From positions 124,001-188,000 of the forward strand of contig NZ_CAAAIA010000003.1 of the NCBI RefSeq assembly GCF_900639875.1: a DNA stretch of 64,000 nucleotides, given 5' to 3'. Each line of letters begins with the position of its first letter. Positions within the stretch are counted from its first letter, which is position 1. The position numbers were made by a program, and so were the translations under genes. Shown in pieces: positions 8,651 to 16,213 of the stretch. The DNA comes from Legionella impletisoli (GTDB lineage Bacteria; Pseudomonadota; Gammaproteobacteria; Legionellales; Legionellaceae). The notes below the pieces were generated by a model. The model searched no databases, had not been told where the DNA came from, and was given only the letters and a program-made list of their open reading frames with translations.

Positions 8651-9607
8651 TTACAAATATTCCCAAATTGGATCTTCCGGCCAATTAGAATTAAACCCCA
8701 TTTGCCAACTGGGAAATTCCTCATATTTTTCAAACAAACCAAATAGCTGTTTTTTCCAATTATCTTGAATAGATAATTTTTCTAAGAGCCGAATTATAAT
8801 AAAAGCGATCAGTTGGAAACGAAAATTCCCATCAGGATCTGGTTTTATGTGGTTTTTTAAAGGGTCAAATTTGGGTATTACTGGTGGAATGACAAACCAT
8901 CTGTTCCATAATCTTGAATGATGGGCACACAGATTTCTGGTATAAGTTAAGGTTCTCATCCACGACTCAATAACTGTTGTATGCTGTCCAAATACAGATG
9001 CAATTTCATTGCGTATTTCGATTGATTGAATGTTATCAAACATTTTCGAGACCGCTCCAAAGGATAATGCTTCAATCATCATCCAAATTGGGGGAAATTC
9101 TGGTTCGCTATAGTTTTGATAATAGTGCTGAAGGAATACCTCTTGTTTACTTTGACAAATATTTTGCACGGTTTTAAAAAAATCATCAAAAAAGTCTTTT
9201 TTTCTGGTCAGACCATGGTGAGTTGTTCGCACTTTATGTTTTTTAAAATGCTCACGCTCGGTATACCAGAATGGATGAAGTCGCACACTGGTAGTATTAG
9301 TTATGGCTGCTCGAAAGGCAATCTCAATTCGCTCGATGGCATCTGAGACGAGAAGACGCAACTCTCGGTCAAACTGATATAATTTCCATGCCTGATCAAG
9401 TGAAATATTATCTTTGAAGCGACGTGAGTTATTTTCCTGGTGGCGCTGCTTAAAGGGTAGAAGGTAGGATGAAAAACGATAATAGCTAACCGTGCTTAAA
9501 ATGTTATGGGCAAGTTGCTCATCTAATATTTCTAAACCTTGAGAAGATAAAAATTCAATTTGCTCGGAAATAGTTAAGGCAGGTTTAGCGTATTTTTTAG
9601 TAGCCAT
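8651..9607 (-). CDS. Abi-family (Abi_2, AbiD/AbiF-like) abortive infection protein
   Basis: The 318-residue product matches the Abi_2 pattern: an N-terminal KPALTISEQIEFLSSQGLEI, then YYRFSSYLLPF, the FDRELRLLVSDAIERIEIAFRA block, and the C-terminal TYTRNLCAHHSRLWNR, whose R-x4-H arrangement recalls HEPN RNases. Members abort phage infection. The ATG at 9607 is preferred over one at 9634 because 9634 falls inside a strong terminator-like hairpin. The gene is convergent with the unknown AT-rich gene and is island cargo. Action by RNA cleavage is inferred from the family, not shown here. Confidence 0.85.
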   Translation of the reverse strand: MATKKYAKPALTISEQIEFLSSQGLEILDEQLAHNILSTVSYYRFSSYLLPFKQRHQENNSRRFKDNISLDQAWKLYQFDRELRLLVSDAIERIEIAFRAAITNTTSVRLHPFWYTEREHFKKHKVRTTHHGLTRKKDFFDDFFKTVQNICQSKQEVFLQHYYQNYSEPEFPPIWMMIEALSFGAVSKMFDNIQSIEIRNEIASVFGQHTTVIESWMRTLTYTRNLCAHHSRLWNRWFVIPPVIPKFDPLKNHIKPDPDGNFRFQLIAFIIIRLLEKLSIQDNWKKQLFGLFEKYEEFPSWQMGFNSNWPEDPIWEYL

Positions 9608-9660
9608 AAAAAAATAACCCGTCGTGGTGCGCATCGTTGAGAGGCGTGACGGGCTTGGTT
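9608..9660 (-). ncRNA. Probable small structured RNA (AbiF-RNA-like) upstream of the Abi gene
   Basis: On the minus strand a stem pairs GCCCGTC (9654-9648) with GACGGGT (9623-9617, one G-U pair) around a 24-base loop. It is followed at once by TATTTTTTT and then the Abi start codon. This is a rho-independent terminator shape with nothing coding before it. A perfect TATAAT lies about 7 bases upstream of the predicted 5' end. The likely product is a transcript of about 50-55 nt ending right before the Abi ORF. A conserved RNA motif named AbiF is known beside abiF genes; membership is inferred from position and shape, not from a covariance search. Confidence 0.55.
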
Positions 9661-9666
9661 AACCAT

Positions 9667-9672
9667 ATTATA
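9667..9672 (-). promoter_or_regulatory. -10 box of the Abi leader RNA promoter
   Basis: The minus strand reads TATAAT here, followed by ATGGTTAACC and the RNA hairpin. Seventeen bases upstream is a weak -35 (TTTTAG). The placement would start transcription near 9660. Confidence 0.45.
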
Positions 9673-9777
9673 GATCAACTTCTCTCAAACTAAAATACGC
9701 GATTAAAATTATTTTGAATATAGTCGACTATTATAATGATTTAGAAGTAATTTTTCACCGGAAAATAAAGAAAAGTC

Positions 9778-10188
9778 ATGATCAAAACAGATAAATGGGA
9801 GAAACTGGCTGAAAAGATGAAAAAATTTCATATCAATGAAGCTGATCTTATCGAAAAATTTATCTTAGGTAGTGGTAAAGGTGGGCAGAAGTTGCATAAG
9901 ACAGCATCAACTGTCTATTTGAAACATGTGCCCTCTGGTCTAGAGATAAAATGCCAGGAATCAAGAAGCCGTGAAGATAACAGATATTTTGCAAGAGAAC
10001 GACTTTGTGAAAAAATACAGGCTATATTCAGCGATGAAAAAACAAAAGAACAGCAAAGAATTGAAAAAATAAAACGTCAAAAGAAGCGGCGTTCAAGGCG
10101 ATCTGCGCAAAAAATGTTGGATGAAAAATCTAGGCAGGGTCAGATTAAGGTATTGAGAAAAAAGCTTTCATCTAGTGATAATTTGTAA
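9778..10188 (+). CDS. RF-1-domain (GGQ) peptidyl-tRNA hydrolase, ArfB-like, island copy
   Basis: The 136-residue protein contains the release-factor domain with GSGKGGQKLHKT (about residue 31), the GGQ loop that hydrolyses peptidyl-tRNA. A very basic C-terminal tail follows (RQKKRRSRR and beyond), like the tail by which ArfB senses an empty mRNA channel. It lacks the codon-recognition domains of RF1 and RF2. A role in rescue of stalled ribosomes is inferred. A close paralogue lies at 31514-31918 in the chromosomal part; most residues are identical and both share the EADLIEKFILGSGKGGQKLH block. This copy is the last gene before the first tRNA-Arg repeat. Confidence 0.85.
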   Translation: MIKTDKWEKLAEKMKKFHINEADLIEKFILGSGKGGQKLHKTASTVYLKHVPSGLEIKCQESRSREDNRYFARERLCEKIQAIFSDEKTKEQQRIEKIKRQKKRRSRRSAQKMLDEKSRQGQIKVLRKKLSSSDNL

Positions 10189-10360
10189 TCAAGAGTTTGA
10201 TTGGTGTTGAAATAAGTCAAATTAAATAAAATTTTACTGTGACCAAAACGTGTCTCAACTGTGGCAGTACGCCGCTGTTCTAGGCAGTTTTAGGCAGTTC
10301 CTAGTGAATGTGACGCTTCACAAGGCATTGATTTATAACGAATTTAAAACTAGAGCATAA

Positions 10361-10410
10361 GGCTTCGAACCAAGGTGTCGGGGGTTCGAGTCCCTCCGAG
10401 CGCGCCATTT
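10361..10410 (+). repeat. Attachment-site repeat 1 (3' half of tRNA-Arg)
   Basis: These 50 bases hold an anticodon loop CTTCGAA (anticodon TCG, Arg), a T-arm with TTCGAGT loop and an acceptor strand ending in CCA at 10407. No 5' half precedes it, so it is not a functional tRNA. The same 50 bases recur at 14991-15040 and, with one change, at 17215-17264. An integrase remnant pointing toward it lies just downstream. This is the right end of island 1 and the left end of island 2. Confidence 0.88.
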
Positions 10411-10524
10411 AATTTTTAAAATTCTTTCGGCAGCAAGTTTCAAATGGTCACTTGAAAGGTGCGCATAACGTAACACCATTTCATATTCCGACCATCCCCT
10501 CAATTGATCCCATGCAATACTTTC
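10408..10524 (-). pseudogene. Tyrosine integrase, C-terminal remnant (island 2)
   Basis: The minus strand encodes the end of a phage-type integrase: LRGWSEYEMVLRYAHLSS followed by DHLKLAAERI. The RYAHL tyrosine is the catalytic nucleophile position of the family. The reading frame runs on through the antisense of the tRNA repeat to a stop at 10333. Upstream the gene is cut off by the IS3 element at 10525, so the catalytic core is missing. Its orientation toward the attachment repeat is normal for tRNA-integrated islands. Confidence 0.82.
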
Positions 10525-10567
10525 GGACACTCGGTTAAGTTAGTACAATCACTAACCGAGGTAACGT

Positions 10568-10852
10568 ATGACAGCAAAAAGAACACGTAAGATCCACACA
10601 GAAGAGTTCAAGCAAGAAGCCGTAAGTTTAGCCGCAAAGGTTGGCGTTGCTACAGCGGCAAAAGAGCTTGGCATTTATGAAACACAAATCTACGATTGGC
10701 GTACCAAACTTGCCAAGAAAGCTAGCACCAGCCAGCGTGAAGCAGAGCTTTCAGCAGAAGTGGCAAAGTTTAAACGACAATTGGCCGAACAAGCTGAGGA
10801 CCTAGCCATTCTAAAAAAGGCGGCTACCAACTTCGCGAAGAACCAAAAATAA
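10568..10852 (+). CDS. IS3-family transposase OrfA
   Basis: The 94-residue protein has the IS3 OrfA helix-turn-helix (EEFKQEAVSLAAKVGVATAA then ELGIYETQIYDWR) and a leucine-rich coiled coil (about residues 58-85) for dimerisation. It appears intact. Its frame contains the heptamer A-AAA-AAG at 10813-10819, a canonical -1 frameshift site; after slippage the reading frame is open straight into orfB. Because orfB is deleted, OrfA and the OrfAB fusion could at most bind the ends. Confidence 0.88.
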   Translation: MTAKRTRKIHTEEFKQEAVSLAAKVGVATAAKELGIYETQIYDWRTKLAKKASTSQREAELSAEVAKFKRQLAEQAEDLAILKKAATNFAKNQK

Positions 10853-10866
10853 AGCGGTTTGAATTT

Positions 10867-11370
10867 ATGCTTGAGCATCAGCACTGCTTCTCTGTGACGC
10901 GTATGGCTGCGGTGCTTCGAATATCGCGAAGTGGGTATTATCATTGGCGTAAAAATGGCTCTAAGCTAAGCAATCGCGCCTTGAAGCAGCAGTCAAGAGA
11001 TATGCTAATCAAAGAATTCTTTGATGACAGCAAAGGGCGTTATGGTGCTATTCGAATTCAACAAGACTTGATTGAAGATGGATCACCTGCGGCGATAAAA
11101 ATAAGCTCGCATGCTTATCGAGATTTAGCCAAAGACCATGAGTTTAAAGTAAGCATGAGCCGAAAAGGTGACTGCTGGGACAACGCCGTTGCTGAGAGCT
11201 TCTTCCATTCTCTAAAGGTTGAAGCAATCCAATATGAGCCAATTATGACGCGAGCCGAGATGCGCCAAGCCGTTTTTGAGTACATTGATATTGATTACAA
11301 CCGTAAAAGAAGACATAGTGCAATTGGCTATACAAGCCCTTTTAATTTTGAGTTGAAGAAAATAGCTTAA
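10867..11370 (+). pseudogene. IS3-family transposase OrfB, in-frame internal deletion
   Basis: The 167-residue frame keeps the N-terminal HTH_21-like part (CFSVTRMAAVLRISRSGYY to YGAIRIQQDLIEDG) and the C-terminal part (SSHAYRDL then SRKGDCWDNAVAESFFHSLK). The stretch between them, normally about 110-120 residues carrying the first two catalytic aspartates of the DDE triad, is absent at the join near 11090-11105. The final Glu in AVAESFF remains. The frame is preserved, but the protein cannot catalyse transposition. Confidence 0.85.
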
Positions 11371-11397
11371 CTAAGTGTCCAGAATTACTGTCTAGGA

Positions 11398-11715
11398 TCA
11401 ATGTTCAACATGTTGATTAGAATTCTCTTGCGGTAAAACAGCAAGCTGAAATCCCAAGGCATGTAAAATATCATTAGTATTCCGTAGATAAGGATTGCCA
11501 CTTTTAGAAACTGTTTTATATAAACTGTTCCGACCCTTAGCTGTTTTTTTCGCAAGATTACTCATCCCGCCTTGTGCTTCAACAACATTGCGCAATGCTT
11601 CAAGAAAGCCGTCAATGTCATCATCTTCAAGTGCTGCATTTAAGTAGCCTGCCGCTTCTTTTGGATCTTTTAATGATTCAATTAAATAATCATGATAATC
11701 AATGCTTTTACCCAT
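11398..11715 (-). CDS. Antitoxin of a type II module (HI1420/addiction antidote family)
   Basis: The 105-residue protein has the family's start (DYHDYLIESLKDPKEAAGYL) followed by a helix-turn-helix (EAQGGMSNLAKKTAKGRNSL, then NDILHALGFQLAV). It binds and neutralises the toxin encoded just upstream and probably represses the shared promoter. Its ATG overlaps the toxin stop by 8 bases. Toxin-first order is typical of HigBA-like and HI1419/HI1420-like modules. Such pairs stabilise islands. Confidence 0.85.
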   Translation of the reverse strand: MGKSIDYHDYLIESLKDPKEAAGYLNAALEDDDIDGFLEALRNVVEAQGGMSNLAKKTAKGRNSLYKTVSKSGNPYLRNTNDILHALGFQLAVLPQENSNQHVEH

Positions 11716-12049
11716 GATCGATACTCCCCAAATAATTATTTAAATATTCACGAGCGAGTTTGATGTCTTTTTTCTGCGAACTTTTATCTCCGCCACACAG
11801 TAAAAGGATAATTTCTCCATCAATTTCGCTAAAATACAATCTATAACCTGAACCAAATTTAAATTTTAACTCACCAAGACTATCACCCAGCATTTTGTAT
11901 TCACCCAAATTGCCAAGGCTTACGCGGGCAAGTCTTGATTTTACCCGATACCTTACCGAGTCATTCAAAGACTCGAGCCATGAGATAACAGGACAGTCAC
12001 CGTTATCTTTCTGGTACAGTTTTATTGTTCTTTTTCTTAATTCTTTCAT
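11708..12049 (-). CDS. RelE/HigB-type toxin (phage Gp49-like family)
   Basis: The 113-residue product has the fold signature of small RelE/ParE-superfamily toxins: CPVISWLESLNDSVRYRVKS, then YKMLGDSLGELKFKFGSGYR, then LYFSEIDGEIILLLCGGDKS and KKDIKLAREYLNNY. Known members cleave mRNA on the ribosome. The ATG at 12049 is chosen, since the frame upstream reaches only a TTG at 12082. It is co-transcribed with the antitoxin, overlapping by 8 bases. The deduced activity comes from the family; no test is visible in the sequence. Confidence 0.85.
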   Translation of the reverse strand: MKELRKRTIKLYQKDNGDCPVISWLESLNDSVRYRVKSRLARVSLGNLGEYKMLGDSLGELKFKFGSGYRLYFSEIDGEIILLLCGGDKSSQKKDIKLAREYLNNYLGSIDHG

Positions 12050-12436
12050 AATTAATTGTATCCTATAAGATACTTTTTGCAAGTTTAATACTCGTTACTT
12101 ACAAAAATGAGGTGTAGCAAATTTGTAACAGAACCCCAGTTCGGGGTTATTGAGAAGTTACAAAAATTTTTAATAAGCTTATGTTTAAGCAGGAAAATTT
12201 TAATTTAAATCTTTATCAGTAATGGAATCCACATCTAACAAGTATTTGAAGAAGATAATAATAATTGGATTACATATGGACCGATATAATAGCTTCCAGA
12301 AAATTTCGATGGATCCATTACGAAAACTAACTGGTCGGTTGTTTAAATAGGGACAAATCCACTAGCTTTGGTTTCACAGCTTAATTATTGGGCTATTACT
12401 GTGTTAAAATTTAAATTTGCATTTTCTCTATCAAAA
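12050..12436. other. Intergenic region between divergent toxin and hydrolase genes
   Basis: This must hold the toxin-antitoxin promoter on the left and the hydrolase promoter on the right. A small hairpin AACCCC-AGTTC-GGGGTT lies at 12132-12148 without a T-run. A 24-codon ATG frame at 12276-12350 has no recognisable product. Otherwise I see nothing definite. Confidence 0.4.
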
Positions 12437-13408
12437 ATGTTTAAATTCTTTTATATTCTCATTGCACTCCTTTTAGGTGGCCTATTGTTTTTTCATAAAA
12501 CAATAATTAGAGAAATCAAAGATTATCAATCAATACAACTATCAAAAAAAAGAGCAGCTTTGTATGCTCTAGATAATTCCAAAGCATTTAAAGATATAAC
12601 CCCAGAATTAATAACTGATCCAAATACTCCGTCAGAATTAAAGGCTCCCCTAATTGACGGCACGCGACGAATTATTGTCTTTAAATATTTAAGCGACGGT
12701 AAATATGTTGCTGGTTATTATAGTTTTCTTACTAATGGCGAACATCCCACGCTAATTTTCCTTCGCGGTGGCAATAAATTTTTTGGTATTATGAGACCCA
12801 ACAATAGGTTTTCTTTTTTAAACGGGTACAACGTAATAGGAACTCTTTACAGAGGGAATATTTATGAGGGAGAGGATGAATTTGGAGGAGAAGATATAAA
12901 TGATGTGGAAAATTTGGTTAAATTTTTACCTCAAGTAGAAGACTTCATTAAAGCACCTATCAAAACTCCTAAAATTATAATGGGAGTAAGCCGCGGTGCT
13001 TTAGAAATGTTCAATTCATTAGCCAAAAGTGATGTTTTGAAAAAGACCATAACCTATGCCATATCGGTATCTGGAAACGTTGATCTGCGCGTTACAATGA
13101 AAAACAGGCCAGAAATGAAATATCTCTTCAAAGACTTTTACAAACAGAGCAATGGAAAAGATTTTGATGAGTGGATAAAGCTTAGAAATCCCGTTGATAT
13201 TTCTAGCAGTTTGCCACAATCAATTAAAGTATTATTAGTATACGGATTAGCAGATGATAGGGTATTGATAGAAGAGCAGCAGAATTTACAAGATTCCTTG
13301 AAAAAAGAGAATATCCCAGTCAAGCTGGTTACTATCCAGGGGGCTGATCACGGATTTGAAGAACATTTCAGTGACCTTGAAAAAACTATTTATGAATTTC
13401 TTGCTTGA
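12437..13408 (+). CDS. Membrane-anchored or exported alpha/beta hydrolase
   Basis: The 323-residue protein starts with a hydrophobic segment (FFYILIALLLGGLLFF), a signal anchor or signal peptide. The catalytic set of an alpha/beta hydrolase is visible: nucleophile elbow GVSRG (G-x-S-x-G, about residue 178), an acidic residue in GLADDRV (about residue 271) and the histidine in GADHGFEEHF near the C-terminus. It resembles prolyl-oligopeptidase-like or dienelactone-hydrolase-like enzymes; the substrate is unknown. The ATG at 12437 puts the hydrophobic segment right at the N-terminus; the longer frame begins at TTG 12368. It stands alone as island cargo, 16 bases before rhuM. Confidence 0.75.
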   Translation: MFKFFYILIALLLGGLLFFHKTIIREIKDYQSIQLSKKRAALYALDNSKAFKDITPELITDPNTPSELKAPLIDGTRRIIVFKYLSDGKYVAGYYSFLTNGEHPTLIFLRGGNKFFGIMRPNNRFSFLNGYNVIGTLYRGNIYEGEDEFGGEDINDVENLVKFLPQVEDFIKAPIKTPKIIMGVSRGALEMFNSLAKSDVLKKTITYAISVSGNVDLRVTMKNRPEMKYLFKDFYKQSNGKDFDEWIKLRNPVDISSSLPQSIKVLLVYGLADDRVLIEEQQNLQDSLKKENIPVKLVTIQGADHGFEEHFSDLEKTIYEFLA

Positions 13409-13424
13409 GCCTACATGAGGTTTT

Positions 13425-14075
13425 ATGTCCAGCACTATAATAATATATCAAGATGTTGAAAATAATATTCGAACTGAAGTTGAGTTGGAAAATGAAACCG
13501 TCTGGTTAAGTCAAGCACAGCTGGTTGATTTATTTAAAAAATCAAAACAAAACATTAGCCTTCATATACGCAATATTTTTAATGAAGGTGAGTTAGATGA
13601 GAATTCAGTTGTCAAGGAATCCTTGACAACTGCCGCAGACGGCAAAGAATATAAAACGAAATATTATAATCTTGATGTAATAATATCTGTAGGATATCGA
13701 ATTAAGTCCAAGCAGGGTACCCGATTTAGAATATGGGCCAATAAAGTATTAAAAGAATATTTAGTCAAAGGCTATGCCTTAGACAATAGCCGTCTTCAGA
13801 AACAAAATTATCAACTTCAGGAACTAAAAAAGACCATAGCTTTATTTCAACAGACTCAGTCCAGGATCTTAAGTCAATCAGAGGCGACCGGATTGTTAAA
13901 TGTCTTAACGGATTATGCGCATAGTTTTATTCTATTAAATCAATATGACACAGGTAATTTTCCAGAAGGGGGTTTAAACCAAAATATTACGGTTGAAATC
14001 AGCTTGCCAGAAGCAATGAAAGCAATTACCGAGCTAAGACAGAAGTTAATGGAGAAGAATGAAGCAACGTTTTGA
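13425..14075 (+). pseudogene. RhuM-family protein, 3'-truncated by an IS256-type remnant
   Basis: The 216 residues match the RhuM virulence-protein family: ENETVWLSQAQLVDLFKKSK, then NISLHIRNIFNEGEL, the TKYYNLDVIISVGYRIKS block and RIWANKVLKEYLVKGYALD. Complete members run to about 330 residues, and the C-terminal part carries a Fic/Doc-like domain with an HPFxDGNKR-type motif. Here the homology stops near KLMEKNEAT, exactly where transposase sequence begins at about 14058. The Fic-like part is therefore missing. The remaining frame is intact and could still produce a stable fragment. Confidence 0.78.
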
Positions 14076-14905
14076 TGGTCAGAGCTACCCATTCATTCTT
14101 GTTGACGCATTATTTTTTAAAAGCCGCGATGAGGACCGTGTTGTTTCTCGAGCCGCCTTAACTATCTCTGGTGTACGCAGTGATGGCGTGCGAGAGATTC
14201 TGGGTGTTCAAATTGGTGATACAGAAAGCTTTGCTACCTGGGACGAGACTTTTCGTTGGCTTAAGGGCCGAGGGTTACGAGGCGTGATGTTTGTTATTTC
14301 CGACCAACACTCAGGACTTAAAGAAGCGATTCAAAAACATTTTCAGGGCGCATCCTGGCAACGATGTCAGGTCCATTTGATGCGCAATATATTGGGCTCT
14401 TGCTCTTTGAGACACCGCGCAGAAATAGCAGCTTCCGCCAAGCTCATTTTACAAGCACCTGACATGAAGGAAGCTCGAAGAAGACTAGACGAGTTCGTTG
14501 AACGCTTTCAAAAATCAGCACCTAAAGCTGTCGCGTGTTTAGAGGAGGCCTTTGAAGATGCAATGGCAGTGATGGTCTTGCCAGAAAAGTATCGTAAGCG
14601 TTTAAGGACCACCAATATGCAAGAGCGACTTAATGAGGAAATCAGGCGACGAGAGCGGGTTATTCGCATCTTTCCAAATGATGACGCAGCACTGCGAATG
14701 TTTGGGGCGCTCCTTGCTGAGCAAAATGAAGCCTGGCAAAGCCGGCGCTACTTGGATATGGATGACTTTAACGAGTGGCTTATGGGGCGCGGTGAGATGG
14801 ACGAGCCAAGCATAGTGGCCATGAAATTGGCTTAGATAATTACTAACTCGCTAAAACAAAGGGACGAATCAATGTGGGGAATTTACAGCAAAAATCGGAC
14901 TTGAC
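14058..14905 (+). mobile_element. IS256-family element, left-truncated remnant
   Basis: It contains the last two thirds of a transposase and a right end near 14878-14905, where the complement of TTTACAGCAAAAATCGGAC resembles IS256-family terminal repeats. No left terminal repeat is found: the 5' third of the element is missing and the sequence is joined directly to rhuM. It cannot move on its own. Confidence 0.72.
14059..14835 (+). pseudogene. IS256-family transposase, N-terminally truncated
   Basis: The 258-residue frame begins at the first catalytic region (FDGQSYPFILVDALFFK) and continues through VFVISDQHSGLKEAI-like sequence, WQRCQVHLMRNIL, and TTNMQERLNEEIRRRERVI to RIFPNDDAALRMFGALLAEQN. 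Asp, Asp and Glu of the DDE triad are present, but the N-terminal DNA-binding part, normally 120-140 residues, is absent. Its ATG overlaps the out-of-frame end of rhuM. It is probably inactive. Confidence 0.82.
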
Positions 14906-14990
14906 CGTTTCAGGCAGTTGTAGGCAGTAATTTGCAGAATCGTTACATCGCAAGTTTCTGATTTTATTGTTAATTTATCTTGATCAAATT

Positions 14991-15040
14991 GGCTTCGAAC
15001 CAAGGTGTCGGGGGTTCGAGTCCCTCCGAGCGCGCCATTT
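14991..15040 (+). repeat. Attachment-site repeat 2 (3' half of tRNA-Arg)
   Basis: This is identical over 50 bases to the repeat at 10361-10410, with CCA ending at 15037. Five bases of the anticodon stem (ATTGG) before the loop fit a real tRNA slightly better than in repeat 1, but no 5' half is present. An integrase remnant points to it from 15202. It marks the junction between islands 2 and 3. GTGACGAAAACGTG at 15110-15123 resembles motifs near the other two repeats. Confidence 0.88.
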
Positions 15041-15064
15041 AAGGACACCATTAAAATCAACAAC

Positions 15065-15202
15065 TTAGATAGGAATTGGTTCGAAACGTGCCGTAAAAAC
15101 CAAGTTACAGTGACGAAAACGTGCCAGAATTTTTTTTGTAATTCTTTCGGCGGCAAGCTTCAAATAGTCACTAGAAAGGTGTGCATAACGTAACACCATT
15201 TC
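15065..15202 (-). pseudogene. Tyrosine integrase, C-terminal remnant (island 3)
   Basis: The minus strand reads EMVLRYAHLSSDYLKLAAER and continues to a TAA at 15067-15065. Its first half is nearly identical to the island 2 remnant. The codon just upstream (15205-15203) is TGA, and the homology ends there, so everything N-terminal to the catalytic tyrosine region has been lost. Position and direction relative to repeat 2 are the same as for the first remnant and repeat 1. Confidence 0.78.
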
Positions 15203-15232
15203 TCAACACATATATGCTACCACCTTTCTCAA

Positions 15233-15526
15233 TTGAAAACTTTATTACTTTTAGAAGTTACAAAAGATTATATCCAGTTAGATCAGCAAGCAAACCAGCG
15301 TGCGTGCTCATTGATCTACTTTATTGATCAATTTGATTATGCGATGAATGCAATTGATATGGATCACGAGTACGATAAGTGGTTAAGAAATATTATTTAT
15401 GATTTTGTTTTGGGGATAGATTACAGGGAAAAATCCGTAGATGATTTTTCAGACATTTTTAATAAAGCATATTGTAACTCACTATTAAAATATAAGATCA
15501 AAAATAGTTTTAAAAATATGAAATGA
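15233..15526 (+). CDS. Unrecognised 97-residue frame
   Basis: I do not recognise this frame. It begins with TTG and no clear ribosome binding site. The product is acidic with many aromatic residues (DYIQLDQQANQRACSLIYF near residue 12) and has no signal peptide. It lies just downstream of the truncated integrase in island 3 and may be the end of a longer gene lost with it. Confidence 0.35.
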   Translation: MKTLLLLEVTKDYIQLDQQANQRACSLIYFIDQFDYAMNAIDMDHEYDKWLRNIIYDFVLGIDYREKSVDDFSDIFNKAYCNSLLKYKIKNSFKNMK

Positions 15527-15700
15527 TGTATTTAAGTACCCAATGAACCTATAAAGCAAGCGATAATGAAATAACGAGTATTGTACACTTGAGCTAAGAG
15601 ATAATTTATTCTGACCACGCCGACGACTTCGCAGGATGGACTACACTTATTGTGTTTCGCCTATAAAGGAACGATAGCACTGTCAGTGGAGAGGTTCATG

Positions 15701-15955
15701 ATGACTAAGAAACTATTAGCAACATTCCTAGGACTCGCTTTTGCTAGTTCTATCGCATTTGCCCTCGATAAAACGAAGGATGATAAGCATTTGATGGCTA
15801 CATTTAAGACTGATGACGGAAAGGCTATTCGTTGTTTGGTAAATAAGGGCGATCAGCATAAGATGAGGGATGCAAAAGCTGGGTCGATTTTAATGCTAGA
15901 ACAGGTGGAAAGTTTTGGTGGGAATGTATACGTTATTCAGTCATTAGAACGATAA
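15701..15955 (+). CDS. Small exported protein of unknown function
   Basis: The 84-residue product has a clear signal peptide (KKLLATFLGLAFASSIAFA, cleavage before LDKTKDD), leaving a mature protein of about 64 residues with one cysteine. The ATG at 15701 is chosen because GGAGAGG at 15688-15694 gives good spacing; 15698 is also ATG. The frame is open further upstream, but that would bury the signal peptide. No family is recognised. It is transcribed alone in island 3. Confidence 0.62.
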   Translation: MTKKLLATFLGLAFASSIAFALDKTKDDKHLMATFKTDDGKAIRCLVNKGDQHKMRDAKAGSILMLEQVESFGGNVYVIQSLER

Positions 15956-16146
15956 CGTGAACTTCCTCGGCAGGGTATCACTCATGATTCTGGAAGGCAC
16001 AGGATAGATGGATATGTTAAGGCATATGTTTAATAATCCTGTCTAATAATACGATGGTGATTATGCATTATAAACCATCTAAATCTAAGAGGCATACCAG
16101 CTTCATATGCTGCATAAGCCTATTGTGTAAACTGTTGCCGATACAT

Positions 16147-16171
16147 AAAGAGGCGGGAAATCCCTCCTCTT
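16147..16171 (-). terminator. Hairpin downstream of mqsRA
   Basis: Arms AAGAGG and CCTCTT flank a second short pairing (GGGA/TCCC, one mismatch between). It lies about 45 bases past the mqsA stop on the minus strand, followed there by a short T-stretch (TTTATG). A weak rho-independent terminator for mqsRA is plausible. Confidence 0.4.
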
Positions 16172-16213
16172 GCTCAAAAATATGCCATAATAGCTCCGTT
16201 AAAAAAATATGCA

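Larger units (their letters stand above)
10525..11380 (+). mobile_element. IS3-family element, internally deleted
   Basis: The ends are imperfect inverted repeats: GGACACTCGGTTAAGTTA on the left, and on the right the complement of TAGCTTAACTAAGTGTCC. It is about 856 bp, against about 1.2-1.3 kb for complete members. It carries orfA, a slippery A-AAA-AAG at 10813-10819 in the orfA frame, and an orfB in the -1 frame that lacks its middle. I see no matching short duplication at the flanks. It interrupts the integrase of island 2. Confidence 0.85.

Noticed and set aside
10361-10410. Functional tRNA-Arg gene at each of the three repeats
   Set aside because: Only the 3' half (anticodon loop, T-arm, acceptor 3' strand, CCA) is present. 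The upstream sequence does not supply a D-arm or the acceptor 5' strand.
12276-12350. 24-codon ATG frame in the toxin/hydrolase gap
   Set aside because: Too short, no family and no coupling to a neighbour.
15005-15193. Plus-strand protein starting inside repeat 2
   Set aside because: The frame merely reads through tRNA-derived and integrase-antisense sequence; its start lies in the attachment repeat.
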